In this document: positions 42,382 to 52,531 of the stretch, piece after piece
How the letters are laid out: every line of letters begins with the position of its first letter
How positions within the stretch are numbered: the first letter of the stretch is position 1
Origin: an uncultured Bacilli bacterium
GTDB lineage: Bacteria; Bacillota_I; Bacilli_A; RF39; UBA660
Assembly (NCBI GenBank): GCA_934129885.1
Contig: CAKOWU010000004.1
Coordinates: 62,001 to 126,000, forward strand
Direction: 5' to 3'
Length of the DNA: 64,000 nt
Position numbers and translations under genes: made by a program
The notes under the pieces: generated by a model
Told to the model about the DNA's origin: nothing
The model's database searches: none
The model's input: only the letters and a program-made list of their open reading frames with translations

Positions 42382-43425
42382 CTACAAAAACTTTTTGAAT
42401 ACAGGAATAAGTCTTAATAAATAAACTATAAATGCTGTAATAACAAAACATATAATATCTAAAATAAGTACGCCAAGACAAGTATTTATATCAAATGTTA
42501 TTTGAATAAAATTCATATCATATAAAGTTCTAGTAATAAAGACGTGAAATAAGTATATTCCAAACACTAAATTACTCAAATTACAAATTGTGTTATTTAT
42601 ATGTTTATTTTTTAATCTATCACCTATAAAATATTTAAATATAACAAATACGCATAAAGATGGAATACAAATCAAAAACGACTGATACGAAATCAACGTA
42701 TCAAAAGTTAAACTAAATTTATTAATGCCTAAATAAAGATAAACAGTACCTAAAATAACAAATAATACATATACGATAGATGAAATTTTAACCATTTTTG
42801 AAGTAATAACTTTATTGTTAAGATAATATCCAAGTACATAATATCCAATGCATATAGAGAAAGTACATAAAGAAAAACTTTCTACAAATTTATAAGGTTC
42901 TCCAAAGACAATATTAGTAATATAAGGAAACATTTCCAAAACACTTGGTAAAATTAAAAACAACGCAAAAAATACCATGTAATCTTTTTCTTTAAAATTT
43001 TTAATCATTCTTTGTAAAAAAGGTGTAACCATATATAGTCCTATAAGCATATATAAATACCACACCCAATATGGATACTCTGGAATAGTATATATTACAA
43101 ATGGAGATAATAAAATACCCTTTAAATCACCGCCATATAAAAATATACTTATTCCCAAAACTACTAAAAGCGGAATAATAACTCTAAATATTCGTTTACG
43201 AAAAATTTCACTATAACTAGTCTGCCTGCCTAAAAATATCGCTCCAGTAGTCATAATAAATAAAGGCACTGCGACTTTGCACATATCATAAGTTAGATAA
43301 TGTAAAGATTTAACCAAAGAATTTGTATCATTCATATATTGATGAGAATGATTATATATAACTAAAAATATTGCAATAACTTTTAGCAAGTCTAAATAAA
43401 CCATTCTTTTTTTTGCTACTGCCAT
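42382..43425 (-). CDS. Acyltransferase family 3 membrane protein
   Basis: 347 residues with about ten membrane helices. MVYLDLLKVIAIFLVIYNHS is the AT3 start with the catalytic-type His, and FRKRIFRVIIPLLV follows. These enzymes O-acetylate sugars of polysaccharides or peptidoglycan (as OatA and WecH). No SGNH domain is fused, but an SGNH protein is encoded at 39187. Confidence 0.87.
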   Translation of the reverse strand: MAVAKKRMVYLDLLKVIAIFLVIYNHSHQYMNDTNSLVKSLHYLTYDMCKVAVPLFIMTTGAIFLGRQTSYSEIFRKRIFRVIIPLLVVLGISIFLYGGDLKGILLSPFVIYTIPEYPYWVWYLYMLIGLYMVTPFLQRMIKNFKEKDYMVFFALFLILPSVLEMFPYITNIVFGEPYKFVESFSLCTFSICIGYYVLGYYLNNKVITSKMVKISSIVYVLFVILGTVYLYLGINKFSLTFDTLISYQSFLICIPSLCVFVIFKYFIGDRLKNKHINNTICNLSNLVFGIYLFHVFITRTLYDMNFIQITFDINTCLGVLILDIICFVITAFIVYLLRLIPVFKKFL

Positions 43426-43429
43426 AAAC

Positions 43430-44302
43430 TTACTCCTTAACTTTATATTTTGTTTTCAAAATTAAAGCAATAATGAAACAAGGAATATAAAATAATCCTG
43501 AAAAAAACTTCATTTTACTATTTTTTAAAACTTTCTCTTTTGCAATTATTGAATAAATATCATACATAATACAATTTTTTATTCTAATACTAAATTTAAA
43601 CCTTTTATTCATAAAACTAATACAATTAGCTCTTGCACCAAGTGGGCATTTAATAACAGATTTAAGCCAGTTTCTAGAAAGACCGTCTTCTAAATATTCA
43701 GTACAATATATCTCTATTGGTACATATACCATATCATATTTTAAAGCAACTTCATTCCATACAACTGCCTCACTTAAAAATCTTTCGTTTTCAAATACAG
43801 GAAATGGATATTTTAGTAGAACATCCCTCCTAAAGACTTCACACATATCACTTAAAAATCCGTTATTATATTTAAAATCAATAGGATTTGCTATACATTC
43901 AGCAAACTCTTTCGTTTCATATACTGGATTTTTTATTCGTCTAAGAAAAGAAATTCCTGCGATATCTTTATTATCTGCATATTTTTCATAATATTTTTTT
44001 GCCGTTTCAATTGCATCATTTGTTAAATAATCATCACTATCTAATATCAAAATAAGATTACCTTTAGCCTTTTGAATGCCCAAGTTAAGTGCTGTGTGTT
44101 TACCGCCATTACTTTTGGCATGATAAGAAATGTTAATTTTGTTTTCACTTATATATTCGTTTACTTTTATTTTAGTATCATCGGTAGAGCCATCATCAAT
44201 AATAAGCCATTCAAAATCTTTATCAATCTGTGCAAGCAAACTATTATAGGCTTTATTTAATATGTACCCCCTGTTGTAAGTTGGCGTAATAACACTAATC
44301 AT
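43430..44302 (-). CDS. GT2-family glycosyltransferase
   Basis: 290 residues from ATG 44302 with GGAGAGTG just upstream; more distal starts would include the ribosome site. SVITPTYNRGY, IIDDGSTDDTK and ILILDSDDYL (the DxD metal site) are GT2 signatures; two hydrophobic stretches near the end may anchor it. Donor and acceptor unknown. Confidence 0.87.
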   Translation of the reverse strand: MISVITPTYNRGYILNKAYNSLLAQIDKDFEWLIIDDGSTDDTKIKVNEYISENKINISYHAKSNGGKHTALNLGIQKAKGNLILILDSDDYLTNDAIETAKKYYEKYADNKDIAGISFLRRIKNPVYETKEFAECIANPIDFKYNNGFLSDMCEVFRRDVLLKYPFPVFENERFLSEAVVWNEVALKYDMVYVPIEIYCTEYLEDGLSRNWLKSVIKCPLGARANCISFMNKRFKFSIRIKNCIMYDIYSIIAKEKVLKNSKMKFFSGLFYIPCFIIALILKTKYKVKE

Positions 44303-44306
44303 AAAT

Positions 44307-45323
44307 TCACTCTCCATACACTTTATTAATTTTAGCAATATAATTTTCCATATCTACATATTTTTCAATAATAACTGGACATTTACTTTTAAGATCTAAT
44401 TTCCCATCTAATATGTCAACTACTTTATCTTTATATTCTGATATAGAATGGCAAATAAATTCTGGATATTCCTCAAATAATTTACCAAGTCCATCTACAC
44501 CACTATTTAAAACAGGAACGTTTAAAATCATTTCTTCAATAACTACCATAGGTAATCCTTCATGTTTTGAAGTTAAAAGAGCAATTTTAGAATTTTTAAT
44601 ATAAGGAAATGGATTAGACTTAAAGCCAAGCATCTCAATGTTATCAGTTAAATCATATTTTTTTATCAAGTCAAGACACTCATCTTCCATATCACCTGCA
44701 CCAATAATTGCCATTTTAATATTTGGTTTAACCTTTTTAACTTTTTTAATAATTTCTATCATGGTCAAAGGTCTTTTTACCTCACAAAGGCGTCCTACAT
44801 ATATAAGGTCATATGCATCAGTAACAAATCCCCTACTTTTTTCAAGAACTCTTTTTTTATCGATAACGTTATCAATAACCACAAATTTGTCCTTATTCTT
44901 TTTGGCATATACAGCTTCTTCTAAAATTGCTGGAGCCACTGCGATAATTTTATCGAATTTTTTTATGATGTAATTATACAAAATAGTATATATATTCCAT
45001 GAAGTATTAAAGTCCCAATTAGTATGTAATTGGGAAATAATTTTTCCCTTAAATCCAGAAAATGCCGCCAAAAGAGAGGCTTTATAATCATGAGCATGAA
45101 TGATATCAATGCCATATTCCTTACATATTTTTTTTAAATAAGATGGTTTAAATTTTTCTATTGGTATATACTTGATTCCTCTTTCATCCAAAGATTTTTC
45201 AATATCTCCTCTAGGCGAACAATAATACATATCATACTCTTTATCATTTTGAATAATTGTACAAACAACATTTTCTGCACCAGAAAATTTATTGCTTGGT
45301 AACAAATGTAAAACTTTTTTCAT
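44307..45323 (-). CDS. GT4-family glycosyltransferase, first gene of operon
   Basis: 338 residues: HLLPSNKFSGAENVVCTII start, IIHAHDYKASLLAAF, YVGRLCEVKRPLTMIEI, IIGAGDMEDECL, and TSKHEGLPMVVIEEMI donor site. Transcribed from the palindrome-containing promoter at 45367-45395. Starts the run GT4-GT2-AT3-GT4-Alg14-Alg13. Confidence 0.88.
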   Translation of the reverse strand: MKKVLHLLPSNKFSGAENVVCTIIQNDKEYDMYYCSPRGDIEKSLDERGIKYIPIEKFKPSYLKKICKEYGIDIIHAHDYKASLLAAFSGFKGKIISQLHTNWDFNTSWNIYTILYNYIIKKFDKIIAVAPAILEEAVYAKKNKDKFVVIDNVIDKKRVLEKSRGFVTDAYDLIYVGRLCEVKRPLTMIEIIKKVKKVKPNIKMAIIGAGDMEDECLDLIKKYDLTDNIEMLGFKSNPFPYIKNSKIALLTSKHEGLPMVVIEEMILNVPVLNSGVDGLGKLFEEYPEFICHSISEYKDKVVDILDGKLDLKSKCPVIIEKYVDMENYIAKINKVYGE

Positions 45324-45366
45324 ATAAAACCTCTTCTTCTATTATTTAGTTATCTTAAACAGCTAC

Positions 45367-45395
45367 ATTGTAGCATACATCCGTACGGATGTCAA
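45367..45395 (-). promoter_or_regulatory. Promoter with palindromic operator in the spacer
   Basis: On the - strand TTGACA (45395-45390), 17 bp, TACAAT (45372-45367). The perfect 16-bp palindrome ACATCCGTACGGATGT (45377-45392) fills the spacer and the edge of the -35, so a bound repressor would block polymerase. It is GC-rich against an AT-rich background. Confidence 0.8.
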
Positions 45396-45441
45396 TATAT
45401 TTATTTAGGAAAAAATAATTTTCGCATTTATACAAAACAAA

Positions 45442-46545
45442 TTAAAATTTATCATAAAGGCTTTCTAAAACTTTTACATTTTCATCAATTGAATATTTGC
45501 TTTTATAAATAACATCATTGTATTTTTCCCTTGTTTTTGCATCAAGACAATCTGTTTTCATAAGTTCTAGCCAATGTTTTTCGTCATCGAGAGATATAAA
45601 TTTCATCAAATTAGAAACCGCAGTTGCCTTATCTATATTATTAGAGCCGAGTAAAATAAGACCGGCCGCTTGGCACTCGATAGCAGTTAATGGTATACCC
45701 TCATACAATGACGGAAAAAGCATAATATCAGCACATGATAAATATTCATGAACATTATTTTTTATTCCTAAAAAAATAATATTATCTTCTAGATTTTTAT
45801 CATGTACTATTTGTTTGATATTTTCCTTAAGTGGTCCCTCACCTATCAATAACAATTTATCATTTGTTTTAGATGTTTTTAGATATTTATCAAAAATTTT
45901 TACTAAAAAAGCATGATTTTTAGGTTCTGTAAACGTACCAATATGAATAAAAACTTTCTCGTCGGTTATAACAAGTTCATCTCTTACTTTTTTTCGGTTC
46001 TTTTCATTAAAAACATATTTTTTTACATCAATTGCATTCGGTAAAACGGTATATTTCTTTTCTTTTACAATCTTATCAGTAAAAATATGGTTTGCAACAT
46101 CATCAGAACACGCAATATAATTGTTTGCAAGCGAGCATATTCTCTTTCTAGCAAATAAATTATTATATAATTTTAAATAATTTAAAAACTTTCGATTAAT
46201 ACCATGGTTATGAACTATTCTATTTTTCACACCAAATTCCTTTGCACACTTAAGTGGGTAGTAATATGTAATGCCTTGATGTTCATGAATAACATCATAT
46301 TTGTTTTTTTTAATAATTTCCTTTACCATCGTGTGATTTTTAAGTATGTTTTCTCTTTGAAAAGGTACTCGATAAATAGTACCGCCTAATGTTTTTATTT
46401 CATCTTCATAAAAACATTTATCAGGTTCATTAATCAAAAAATCAAAAGAATATTTATTTCTATCAATATTACGATAATAATTCATAATCATCGTTTCCAT
46501 ACCGCCAGCATTCATACCAGCAATTATATGCAAAACCTTTTTCAT
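45442..46545 (-). CDS. GT4-family glycosyltransferase (EpsF-like)
   Basis: 367 residues with HIIAGMNAGGMETMIMNYYRN at the start, VIHEHQGITYYYPL, HIGTFTEPKNHAFLV, LLIGEGPLKENI, FPSLYEGIPLTAIECQ. This is the EpsF-like GT4 pattern of exopolysaccharide loci. It is the last gene of the 50-45.4 kb unit; ribosome site AAGGGAGG. Confidence 0.88.
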   Translation of the reverse strand: MKKVLHIIAGMNAGGMETMIMNYYRNIDRNKYSFDFLINEPDKCFYEDEIKTLGGTIYRVPFQRENILKNHTMVKEIIKKNKYDVIHEHQGITYYYPLKCAKEFGVKNRIVHNHGINRKFLNYLKLYNNLFARKRICSLANNYIACSDDVANHIFTDKIVKEKKYTVLPNAIDVKKYVFNEKNRKKVRDELVITDEKVFIHIGTFTEPKNHAFLVKIFDKYLKTSKTNDKLLLIGEGPLKENIKQIVHDKNLEDNIIFLGIKNNVHEYLSCADIMLFPSLYEGIPLTAIECQAAGLILLGSNNIDKATAVSNLMKFISLDDEKHWLELMKTDCLDAKTREKYNDVIYKSKYSIDENVKVLESLYDKF

Positions 46546-46556
46546 ATTGTCCTCCC

Positions 46557-47807
46557 TTAAACCAATGACTCACCAGTAATACTTTTTTTTCTTTTCATTA
46601 AAGAGAAAATCATAATTACTACATATATTATAAATCTAATAAGAATAAGTAACGTATAAGTCATAGATGCACCTAAAACTCCATAATTTTCTACCAAGTA
46701 GTTGCAACCCATAAAGGCAAATAGTATAACAATTAAGTTACCTATAACTTGACTTTTGATAATTCGCATTGCCACTAAGGTTGTAGAAATTCCCGCAGTA
46801 ACCGCGTAAAAAACAGAACCAACAATTATTATCAATAGTGATGTTTTATACTTGTCTAAATTAATTCCATATATCAAATTTAAAAGCGGTATTCCTATAA
46901 AAAAGCAAACAACAAATACGGCAACACCAATCAAAAACATAATACCAAAAACTTTAAATAATAACTTAGATAATTCTTTGATTTTATTTTCATTATATTT
47001 TTCAGCAATAGAAACAATAAAAGGATTAAGAATAAAATTACCAACTAAAAGCATAACGGTCGCCGGCATAACAATAATTCCAAATATCGCTTGCAAATCA
47101 TTAGTTAAAATACTATCAATAGCGTATTTAGGGCAATTGACAATATATGTAGTTAAAAAAGTTAAAATACATATAAGTACATTTGCTTTAAAATATTTAA
47201 TAATTTCTGCTTTTGAAAACCCAAACTTCCATCTATTGCATAAAGATGCACTTTTTCTTTCTACAAATATCAAAAACAAAATATTAATTAAAAATAAAAT
47301 GAAAAATGAAATGAAAAGATTATTCCATAAAATAGTTAAAAGAGTAAACAGCAAAATATTAACAAGTGATTTTGTAAACTGAAAAATCCCAACTTTATAT
47401 AAATAATCATTTTTCTGTAAAACGCCGTAATAAACATCACTTACTTCTTCTAAAAATTTAAATAAACAAATTGCTAAAATAACAAAAAATTTACTAACTT
47501 CATAGTCTTTTATAAATAAATATATTATAAGTAAAATTATAGTTATTCCAACCGTAAAATATCTAGAAATAATATACGAAAATGGTGAAATTTCATTTTT
47601 AGTATCTGTAACTTGATATGTCCTTCCTCCAAAAGATGCTAAAGTAACCATTGTACACGCAATAGCAAATGCTATTGTATATAGTCCAGTTGTATTTAAA
47701 TCGCTAAGTCTTGTTAAAACAAGAGTATAAAATAACGAAGAAATAGCGGCTGTAAAACCACCAATTGTATTCCATATAAAATTTTTCTTTAAATTAGTAT
47801 TACTCAT
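46557..47807 (-). CDS. Wzx-like polysaccharide flippase
   Basis: 416 residues from ATG 47807 (TTGGAGAG). About twelve hydrophobic helices and the N-terminal NFIWNTIGGFTAAISSLFYTLVLTR typical of the MATE/MOP polysaccharide exporter group. It would flip lipid-linked repeat units; the Wzy-type polymerase is not certain but the 50366 membrane protein could be considered. Its start overlaps the next GT4 gene by 8 bp. Confidence 0.85.
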   Translation of the reverse strand: MSNTNLKKNFIWNTIGGFTAAISSLFYTLVLTRLSDLNTTGLYTIAFAIACTMVTLASFGGRTYQVTDTKNEISPFSYIISRYFTVGITIILLIIYLFIKDYEVSKFFVILAICLFKFLEEVSDVYYGVLQKNDYLYKVGIFQFTKSLVNILLFTLLTILWNNLFISFFILFLINILFLIFVERKSASLCNRWKFGFSKAEIIKYFKANVLICILTFLTTYIVNCPKYAIDSILTNDLQAIFGIIVMPATVMLLVGNFILNPFIVSIAEKYNENKIKELSKLLFKVFGIMFLIGVAVFVVCFFIGIPLLNLIYGINLDKYKTSLLIIIVGSVFYAVTAGISTTLVAMRIIKSQVIGNLIVILFAFMGCNYLVENYGVLGASMTYTLLILIRFIIYVVIMIFSLMKRKKSITGESLV

Positions 47808-48924
47808 TAGTCTCTCCAATATCCTTAAGTATTTTTTTAGCAGTTACTTCAAAAGAAAATTTATTCATAACAGTATCATAAATAGCGGATGCCAGTTTAT
47901 CTCTCTTATCTTCATTGCTAGTAAGCTCTTCCATTGCTTTATATAAAGAAGAAACATCAGTATTTACAATTAAGCCATTTTTATTATTAGTTATTACTTC
48001 ACATATACCGCCCTGATCTGTTCCAATTACTGCACAGCCCATAAGCCCCGCCTCTAAAATAGAGGTTGGAAGTCCTTCAGGCCAAAGTGGTGGATACAAA
48101 AACACATCAGTTTTAGCGTAATATTTTGTGAGTTCATCAAAACTAAGCTTACCTAAAAAGATAATATTATCACTATCATATTTACCTTTTAAACTTTCAA
48201 GTTCAGGTCCATCGCCAGCGATAAAAAGTCTGATATTAGAATACTTTTTTTCTAACTTCTCAAAGGCATCCAAAATATTATTAACACCTTTTTGTTTTAT
48301 AAGTCTACCAGCATACAAGAAATTGATAGTATCATGTTTAACTCTTTTAGGAAGTTTTTGTTCGGTATCAATGGCGTTGTACCATGTACCACTTGCGTCT
48401 ATATTAAAGTTTTTAAGCCATTTGCCACAAGCATTAGAAACGCCATAAAAACCTTTAACTTTCTTTTTTATTTTCATAGTTAAAAAATCTTCATATCTAT
48501 TTGCAAAAAAATCAATAAATTTATTGTCTAAAGTAACATAATTTGAACCATGTTCAATTAAATAAACTGGAATATTATGTTTATTACCATATTTAATACC
48601 AACATGTGATGTTAAATGAAATCTTGTATTAACAATAATACTGACTATTTTTTTATTATCTAAATCACTAATAAGTTTCTTTGTTTCTTTATTATTTTTC
48701 ACAATTGGATATCTATTTTTAAAAATATTAAATATAGGAAGTCTAATAATAGTAAAATTTTTATTTACCTTTTCTAACGAATCCATATCATTATAATTAG
48801 AGGTAACCAAAACGACATCATAATTCATTTTAATAAATTGTTTCATCAAATTATCGATATATCTTTCAATACCACCTAAATGTGGGTAATAATACCCCGA
48901 AAAAATAACAATAGTTTTTTTCAT
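47800..48924 (-). CDS. GT4-family glycosyltransferase
   Basis: 374 residues. FSGYYYPHLGGIERYIDNLM near the start, FLYAGRLIKQKGVNNIL, LFIAGDGPELESLKG, and YPPLWPEGLPTSILEAGLMG with the donor-binding Glu pair. Overlaps both neighbours by 1-8 bp, so translation is coupled. Confidence 0.88.
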   Translation of the reverse strand: MKKTIVIFSGYYYPHLGGIERYIDNLMKQFIKMNYDVVLVTSNYNDMDSLEKVNKNFTIIRLPIFNIFKNRYPIVKNNKETKKLISDLDNKKIVSIIVNTRFHLTSHVGIKYGNKHNIPVYLIEHGSNYVTLDNKFIDFFANRYEDFLTMKIKKKVKGFYGVSNACGKWLKNFNIDASGTWYNAIDTEQKLPKRVKHDTINFLYAGRLIKQKGVNNILDAFEKLEKKYSNIRLFIAGDGPELESLKGKYDSDNIIFLGKLSFDELTKYYAKTDVFLYPPLWPEGLPTSILEAGLMGCAVIGTDQGGICEVITNNKNGLIVNTDVSSLYKAMEELTSNEDKRDKLASAIYDTVMNKFSFEVTAKKILKDIGETNE

Positions 48925-49259
48925 TATTTATCATCCTTTTTTATCAAAGAAACTTCTTGTATAAGTAATCTAATTTTATCATTTTGACCAGAAATAATAA
49001 TAGTAAGTGAAATATTAATAAATATAAGTACAGCAATTATAAGTGCAAAAATAAAGTTTGAAGCAATAGATATACCCATGATATGCGTAAGAAAGTTTAA
49101 TAAATTTGGTATAAGAATAAGTAAAAGTAAAACAAACATTGAGAAGAACCAAAGAAGTGAATATTTTATTGAAATACGTCCTCTCTTTACAATATAAAGC
49201 ACCACAAACATCACTATCAAGCAAAATAATACTGAAATAAGTTTTAAACTACCTGACAT
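48924..49259 (-). CDS. DUF2304-family small membrane protein
   Basis: 111 residues with three membrane helices, GRISIKYSLLWFFSMFVLLLL between the first two and a short polar end (NDKIRLLIQEVSLIKK). DUF2304 proteins often accompany GT2 dolichol-phosphate-mannose-like transferases, as here; their role may be in lipid-linked sugar handling (inference from context). Confidence 0.8.
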   Translation of the reverse strand: MSGSLKLISVLFCLIVMFVVLYIVKRGRISIKYSLLWFFSMFVLLLLILIPNLLNFLTHIMGISIASNFIFALIIAVLIFINISLTIIISGQNDKIRLLIQEVSLIKKDDK

Positions 49260-49974
49260 TTTTCTTCCCCCTTAATCTAACAACAAATATAGACAAGATA
49301 ACATTTATCATATAATATACATTTTTCCATTTTCTAATAGAAGAAACTCCTCCTGCCCTTTCATTCATTGAAACAGGAACTTCTGTAATAGTAAAACCAT
49401 TCATCAGTAGCATAACTTCAGAAACTGGTTCTGGATATTCAGCTGGATAATTAGACGAAAAATACTTGATTAAATCTTTATTAATCGCTCTAAACCCACT
49501 AGTTGTATCATATATTTTTTTTCCAGTAAATAGTTTTATAAAAAATGATATTAGTTTGATTCCTACTCTTCTAGCAGTGGAAGATTTAAACTCACTAGAT
49601 TTATCATCTATAAACCGTGAGCCAATAGCCATGTCATATTTGCCACTAGTTACCTGCATAACAATATCTTTAACATAGTTAATATCATGTTGCCCATCCC
49701 CGTCAAACTGAACAGCAACATCATAGCCATGTTCATATGCATACTTATAACCAGTTTGAACAGCACCACCTATGCCCAAATTATGTACCAAATCAATAAC
49801 TAGGAAATTATGTTCTTTACATAACTTTAACGTATTATCTTTAGAGCAGTCATTAACCACAATAAAATCGAATTTCTTTTCATTATTTTTGTTATATTCA
49901 GTAATTTTAGTACAAGTACTTACAATATTTTCCTCCTCATTATAAGCTGGTATAATTATTAAAACTTTCTCCAT
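49249..49974 (-). CDS. GT2 polyprenyl-phosphate sugar transferase-like
   Basis: 241 residues: LIIPAYNEEENIVSTC, FIVVNDCSKDNT, AVQFDGDGQHDINYV, MAIGSRFI, a DPM1-like pattern. It would charge a polyprenyl phosphate with a sugar for membrane GT-C transferases such as 50366. First gene of its unit, with the promoter at 50019-50048. Confidence 0.88.
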   Translation of the reverse strand: MEKVLIIIPAYNEEENIVSTCTKITEYNKNNEKKFDFIVVNDCSKDNTLKLCKEHNFLVIDLVHNLGIGGAVQTGYKYAYEHGYDVAVQFDGDGQHDINYVKDIVMQVTSGKYDMAIGSRFIDDKSSEFKSSTARRVGIKLISFFIKLFTGKKIYDTTSGFRAINKDLIKYFSSNYPAEYPEPVSEVMLLMNGFTITEVPVSMNERAGGVSSIRKWKNVYYMINVILSIFVVRLRGKKNVR

Positions 49975-50018
49975 TTACTTCACTTCCTCATAGCACTATA
50001 ATTATCTTTGTTAAACAA

Positions 50019-50048
50019 ATTATAGCATGAAAAAACACGTGATGTCAA
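50019..50048 (-). promoter_or_regulatory. Promoter of the 50.0-45.4 kb unit
   Basis: On the - strand TTGACA (50048-50043), 18 bp, TATAAT (50024-50019). The -35 is flanked by cgtga / tcacg around an AACGTT core, a possible operator. Confidence 0.7.
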
Positions 50049-50249
50049 CGTTCACGCATCTACACACTTACAGATAATTTGCTGAATTTACATAGAACTT
50101 TTTCCTTTACTCTTCTTAAATAAAATGTCTTTTTCATAATTATAAAATTGTAATTGTTAGTGTATTAAAAGAAACTGATAAAATAAGAAAATGAATTTGG
50201 AAAATTCATAAATTTACTATATTTTATCGAAAACTAAAAACACGTTTGT

Positions 50250-50300
50250 TATAATGACCAAGGAAACGTTTAACTTCTCGTGTTAAACGTTTCTTTTTTT
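50250..50300 (+). terminator. Orphan + strand terminator with -10-like box
   Basis: Perfect 12-bp stem GAAACGTTTAAC (50263-50274) / GTTAAACGTTTC (50282-50293), loop ttctcgt, and seven T (50294-50300): a textbook terminator oriented +. No + strand gene is near. TATAAT at 50250-50255 just before it would start RNA right at the hairpin, so a tiny RNA or an unseen upstream + transcript is implied. Confidence 0.65.
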
Positions 50301-50334
50301 ATTATATGTAAGAATTACTTGCTACATGCATGAT

Positions 50335-50354
50335 AACATATTTATAAATATGTT
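50335..50354. repeat. 20-bp AT palindrome
   Basis: AACATATTTATAAATATGTT just after the 50366 gene's stop; may act as its - strand transcript end, although no good T run follows. Confidence 0.5.
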
Positions 50355-50365
50355 ACAATTATTAT

Positions 50366-52531
50366 TTAAGCAACTGGAATTAACATAACGCTATTACCAT
50401 TTTGCTGAATTTTAAATAATTTATATTTCTTTGCATCATCTTCATCAGAATAAAAATCACTAGTTACTTTAAAGAATTCATCATCTGCAGAATACAAATA
50501 TAAATAATCAAACTTATAGTTAATCAAACATTTTTCTAAATCCTTCGCCGTCATACCCCACGTTTGTAAATCATCTTTATTTTTATCTGTTCTAATTTTC
50601 CAGCTTATCGCACCAGACGATGCATTAACTTTTCTAGGAAACAAATAATATCTAGCATACCACATAGTCATAATACCATCGGTATCATTTTGGTCAATAA
50701 CGTAAACATTATCAGTTTCCTTAGTATTATTTATAACTGTTTTAAATTTCTTTATATGCTCATCCTTGATTTTCCATGTACTTATTCTATCTTTTATGTC
50801 AGTTGCAAAATAACTAATCTGACTAAACGATAAACCAAAAATCATAACTATTAATATAATAATTGACGTAAATTCTCTTTTCTTACTTATAATAAAATCT
50901 TTGTTAATAAATAAGAATATCAATAAGTAGACCATTGCAATATTCATAACATCAATATAACGTCCAACAGATGCAAGTATACTAGCCTCATAATAAGAAA
51001 GCATCATAAATACAGATAACATCGTACCGGCGAAAAACAAAATATATGATATTACAAGTGACATTATATTTTTATTTGTCTTTTTAGTATCTTTCTTATT
51101 GTAAAAGTAAATGCCAAAATAAAGGCCTGTAAATATTATAATTAAAAACTTAAAATAACTAATATTAATGACAGAATATAAAAAACTACTATCAAATGAT
51201 TTAAATGTTGAATTCATAAATCCAAGTATAAAGTCAACATTAAGTTTATAGCTCATACTAGACATTAAAGTCCAAGGCATAACAGTATAATCATAAAATT
51301 CTTTACCTAAATGGTTAATAATTTTAATATATATATTCCAAAACAGATATGCAGCGGCAATAATGAAAATTATCTTCCAATATTTCTTTATAAAATTAAC
51401 AATTATTTTACCTAAGTTAGAAATTTTAAATTTACCTTGGAATGCGTAATCAATAAACACCATAACAAGAAATGCCGCAATTACAATGCATCCGCTAGGC
51501 TTAATCAATGTAACAACAGGTAAAAGTATAAAGAGTGGTATAAGGCTAACTTTATCATCATTTTTTCGGTAAAAATAGTAAATAAGCAACGCCGCAAATG
51601 TACAAGCAAAAGCTAAATCAGCGTACAAATTACTATAACTATATACATCACCAAAATAGAAAATGCAAGAATAAGCAACTATTCCAGATAAGAATAATAG
51701 AAAATTATTCTTTTTATATACATTACAGAACAAAGCCATAATATAAATAACACAGAAAATAGCAAGACCACTATATAAGTTAGGTTCACTAAAGCCTGCA
51801 TATTGTGCAACTATATAATGCCATGATGTAATAATAGGAGCATATCCCCTAGTCTTTGACATAACATCAGGGCTTGCACCAAATTTATCATAATAAATAG
51901 TCATTTTAGCATCATATGCCCAGTGAGAGTATTCATCATACACATGGACATACCTTTGAATGCCACCTAAAATAGCAATTATAAATAAAATTGTGAATAT
52001 AATAAGTTCTTTATTAAAAAACTTATCAGTTAACTTTGAATATTTATCTCTATCAATATAAATATAAATCAAACATCCAGCAAATGCTAAAGGAAGTAAA
52101 TATTTTACTGTTATAAGTAAATCAAACATTCCAAGCACTAAAGTGATTAGGAGCATTAAAGAAAATGCTGTTATTAAAGAAAACGAAAAATTATTAATCT
52201 TCTTAAAAAGTACAAATGCAAACGTAATAATAAATACATATAATAAGAAGAACGTATTTATATTGCCTGCCATTGGTATATCATTAAGTAAATTAAAGAA
52301 AAATAGTAATACATAAAAAGCAATATCTACATATTTATTTTTTTTCCTAACAACAAATACATAGAATAGTGAAATTAACATAGAAAATATAATTTCAAAT
52401 GTTAAAAAATCAAAACTAAAATTACCATCAAATATAATATGCTTAATATTTATAATATTATTTAAAACAAGAATACCAAACCAAAGTAAAATTACTAGAA
52501 CTATATTTTTAAATGTAATATTCTTTTTCAT
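50366..52531 (-). CDS. Large GT-C-like membrane glycosyltransferase
   Basis: 721 residues, about 14 membrane helices and a soluble C-terminal part (~590-721). After helix seven or so, VYDEYSHWAYDAKMTIY and RGYAPIITSWHY look like the D-E ... W loop of GT-C (GT39-like) enzymes that use polyprenyl-phosphate sugars; the GT2/DUF2304 pair at 49 kb could provide the donor. A Wzy-like polymerase is an alternative. It is the last gene of the ABC-exporter unit and overlaps the gene before it by 4 bp. Confidence 0.7.
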   Translation of the reverse strand: MKKNITFKNIVLVILLWFGILVLNNIINIKHIIFDGNFSFDFLTFEIIFSMLISLFYVFVVRKKNKYVDIAFYVLLFFFNLLNDIPMAGNINTFFLLYVFIITFAFVLFKKINNFSFSLITAFSLMLLITLVLGMFDLLITVKYLLPLAFAGCLIYIYIDRDKYSKLTDKFFNKELIIFTILFIIAILGGIQRYVHVYDEYSHWAYDAKMTIYYDKFGASPDVMSKTRGYAPIITSWHYIVAQYAGFSEPNLYSGLAIFCVIYIMALFCNVYKKNNFLLFLSGIVAYSCIFYFGDVYSYSNLYADLAFACTFAALLIYYFYRKNDDKVSLIPLFILLPVVTLIKPSGCIVIAAFLVMVFIDYAFQGKFKISNLGKIIVNFIKKYWKIIFIIAAAYLFWNIYIKIINHLGKEFYDYTVMPWTLMSSMSYKLNVDFILGFMNSTFKSFDSSFLYSVINISYFKFLIIIFTGLYFGIYFYNKKDTKKTNKNIMSLVISYILFFAGTMLSVFMMLSYYEASILASVGRYIDVMNIAMVYLLIFLFINKDFIISKKREFTSIIILIVMIFGLSFSQISYFATDIKDRISTWKIKDEHIKKFKTVINNTKETDNVYVIDQNDTDGIMTMWYARYYLFPRKVNASSGAISWKIRTDKNKDDLQTWGMTAKDLEKCLINYKFDYLYLYSADDEFFKVTSDFYSDEDDAKKYKLFKIQQNGNSVMLIPVA

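Noticed and set aside
46852..47382. 176-codon + strand frame
   Set aside because: Antisense to the Wzx-like flippase gene; Ile/Lys-rich low-complexity translation typical of reversed membrane genes.
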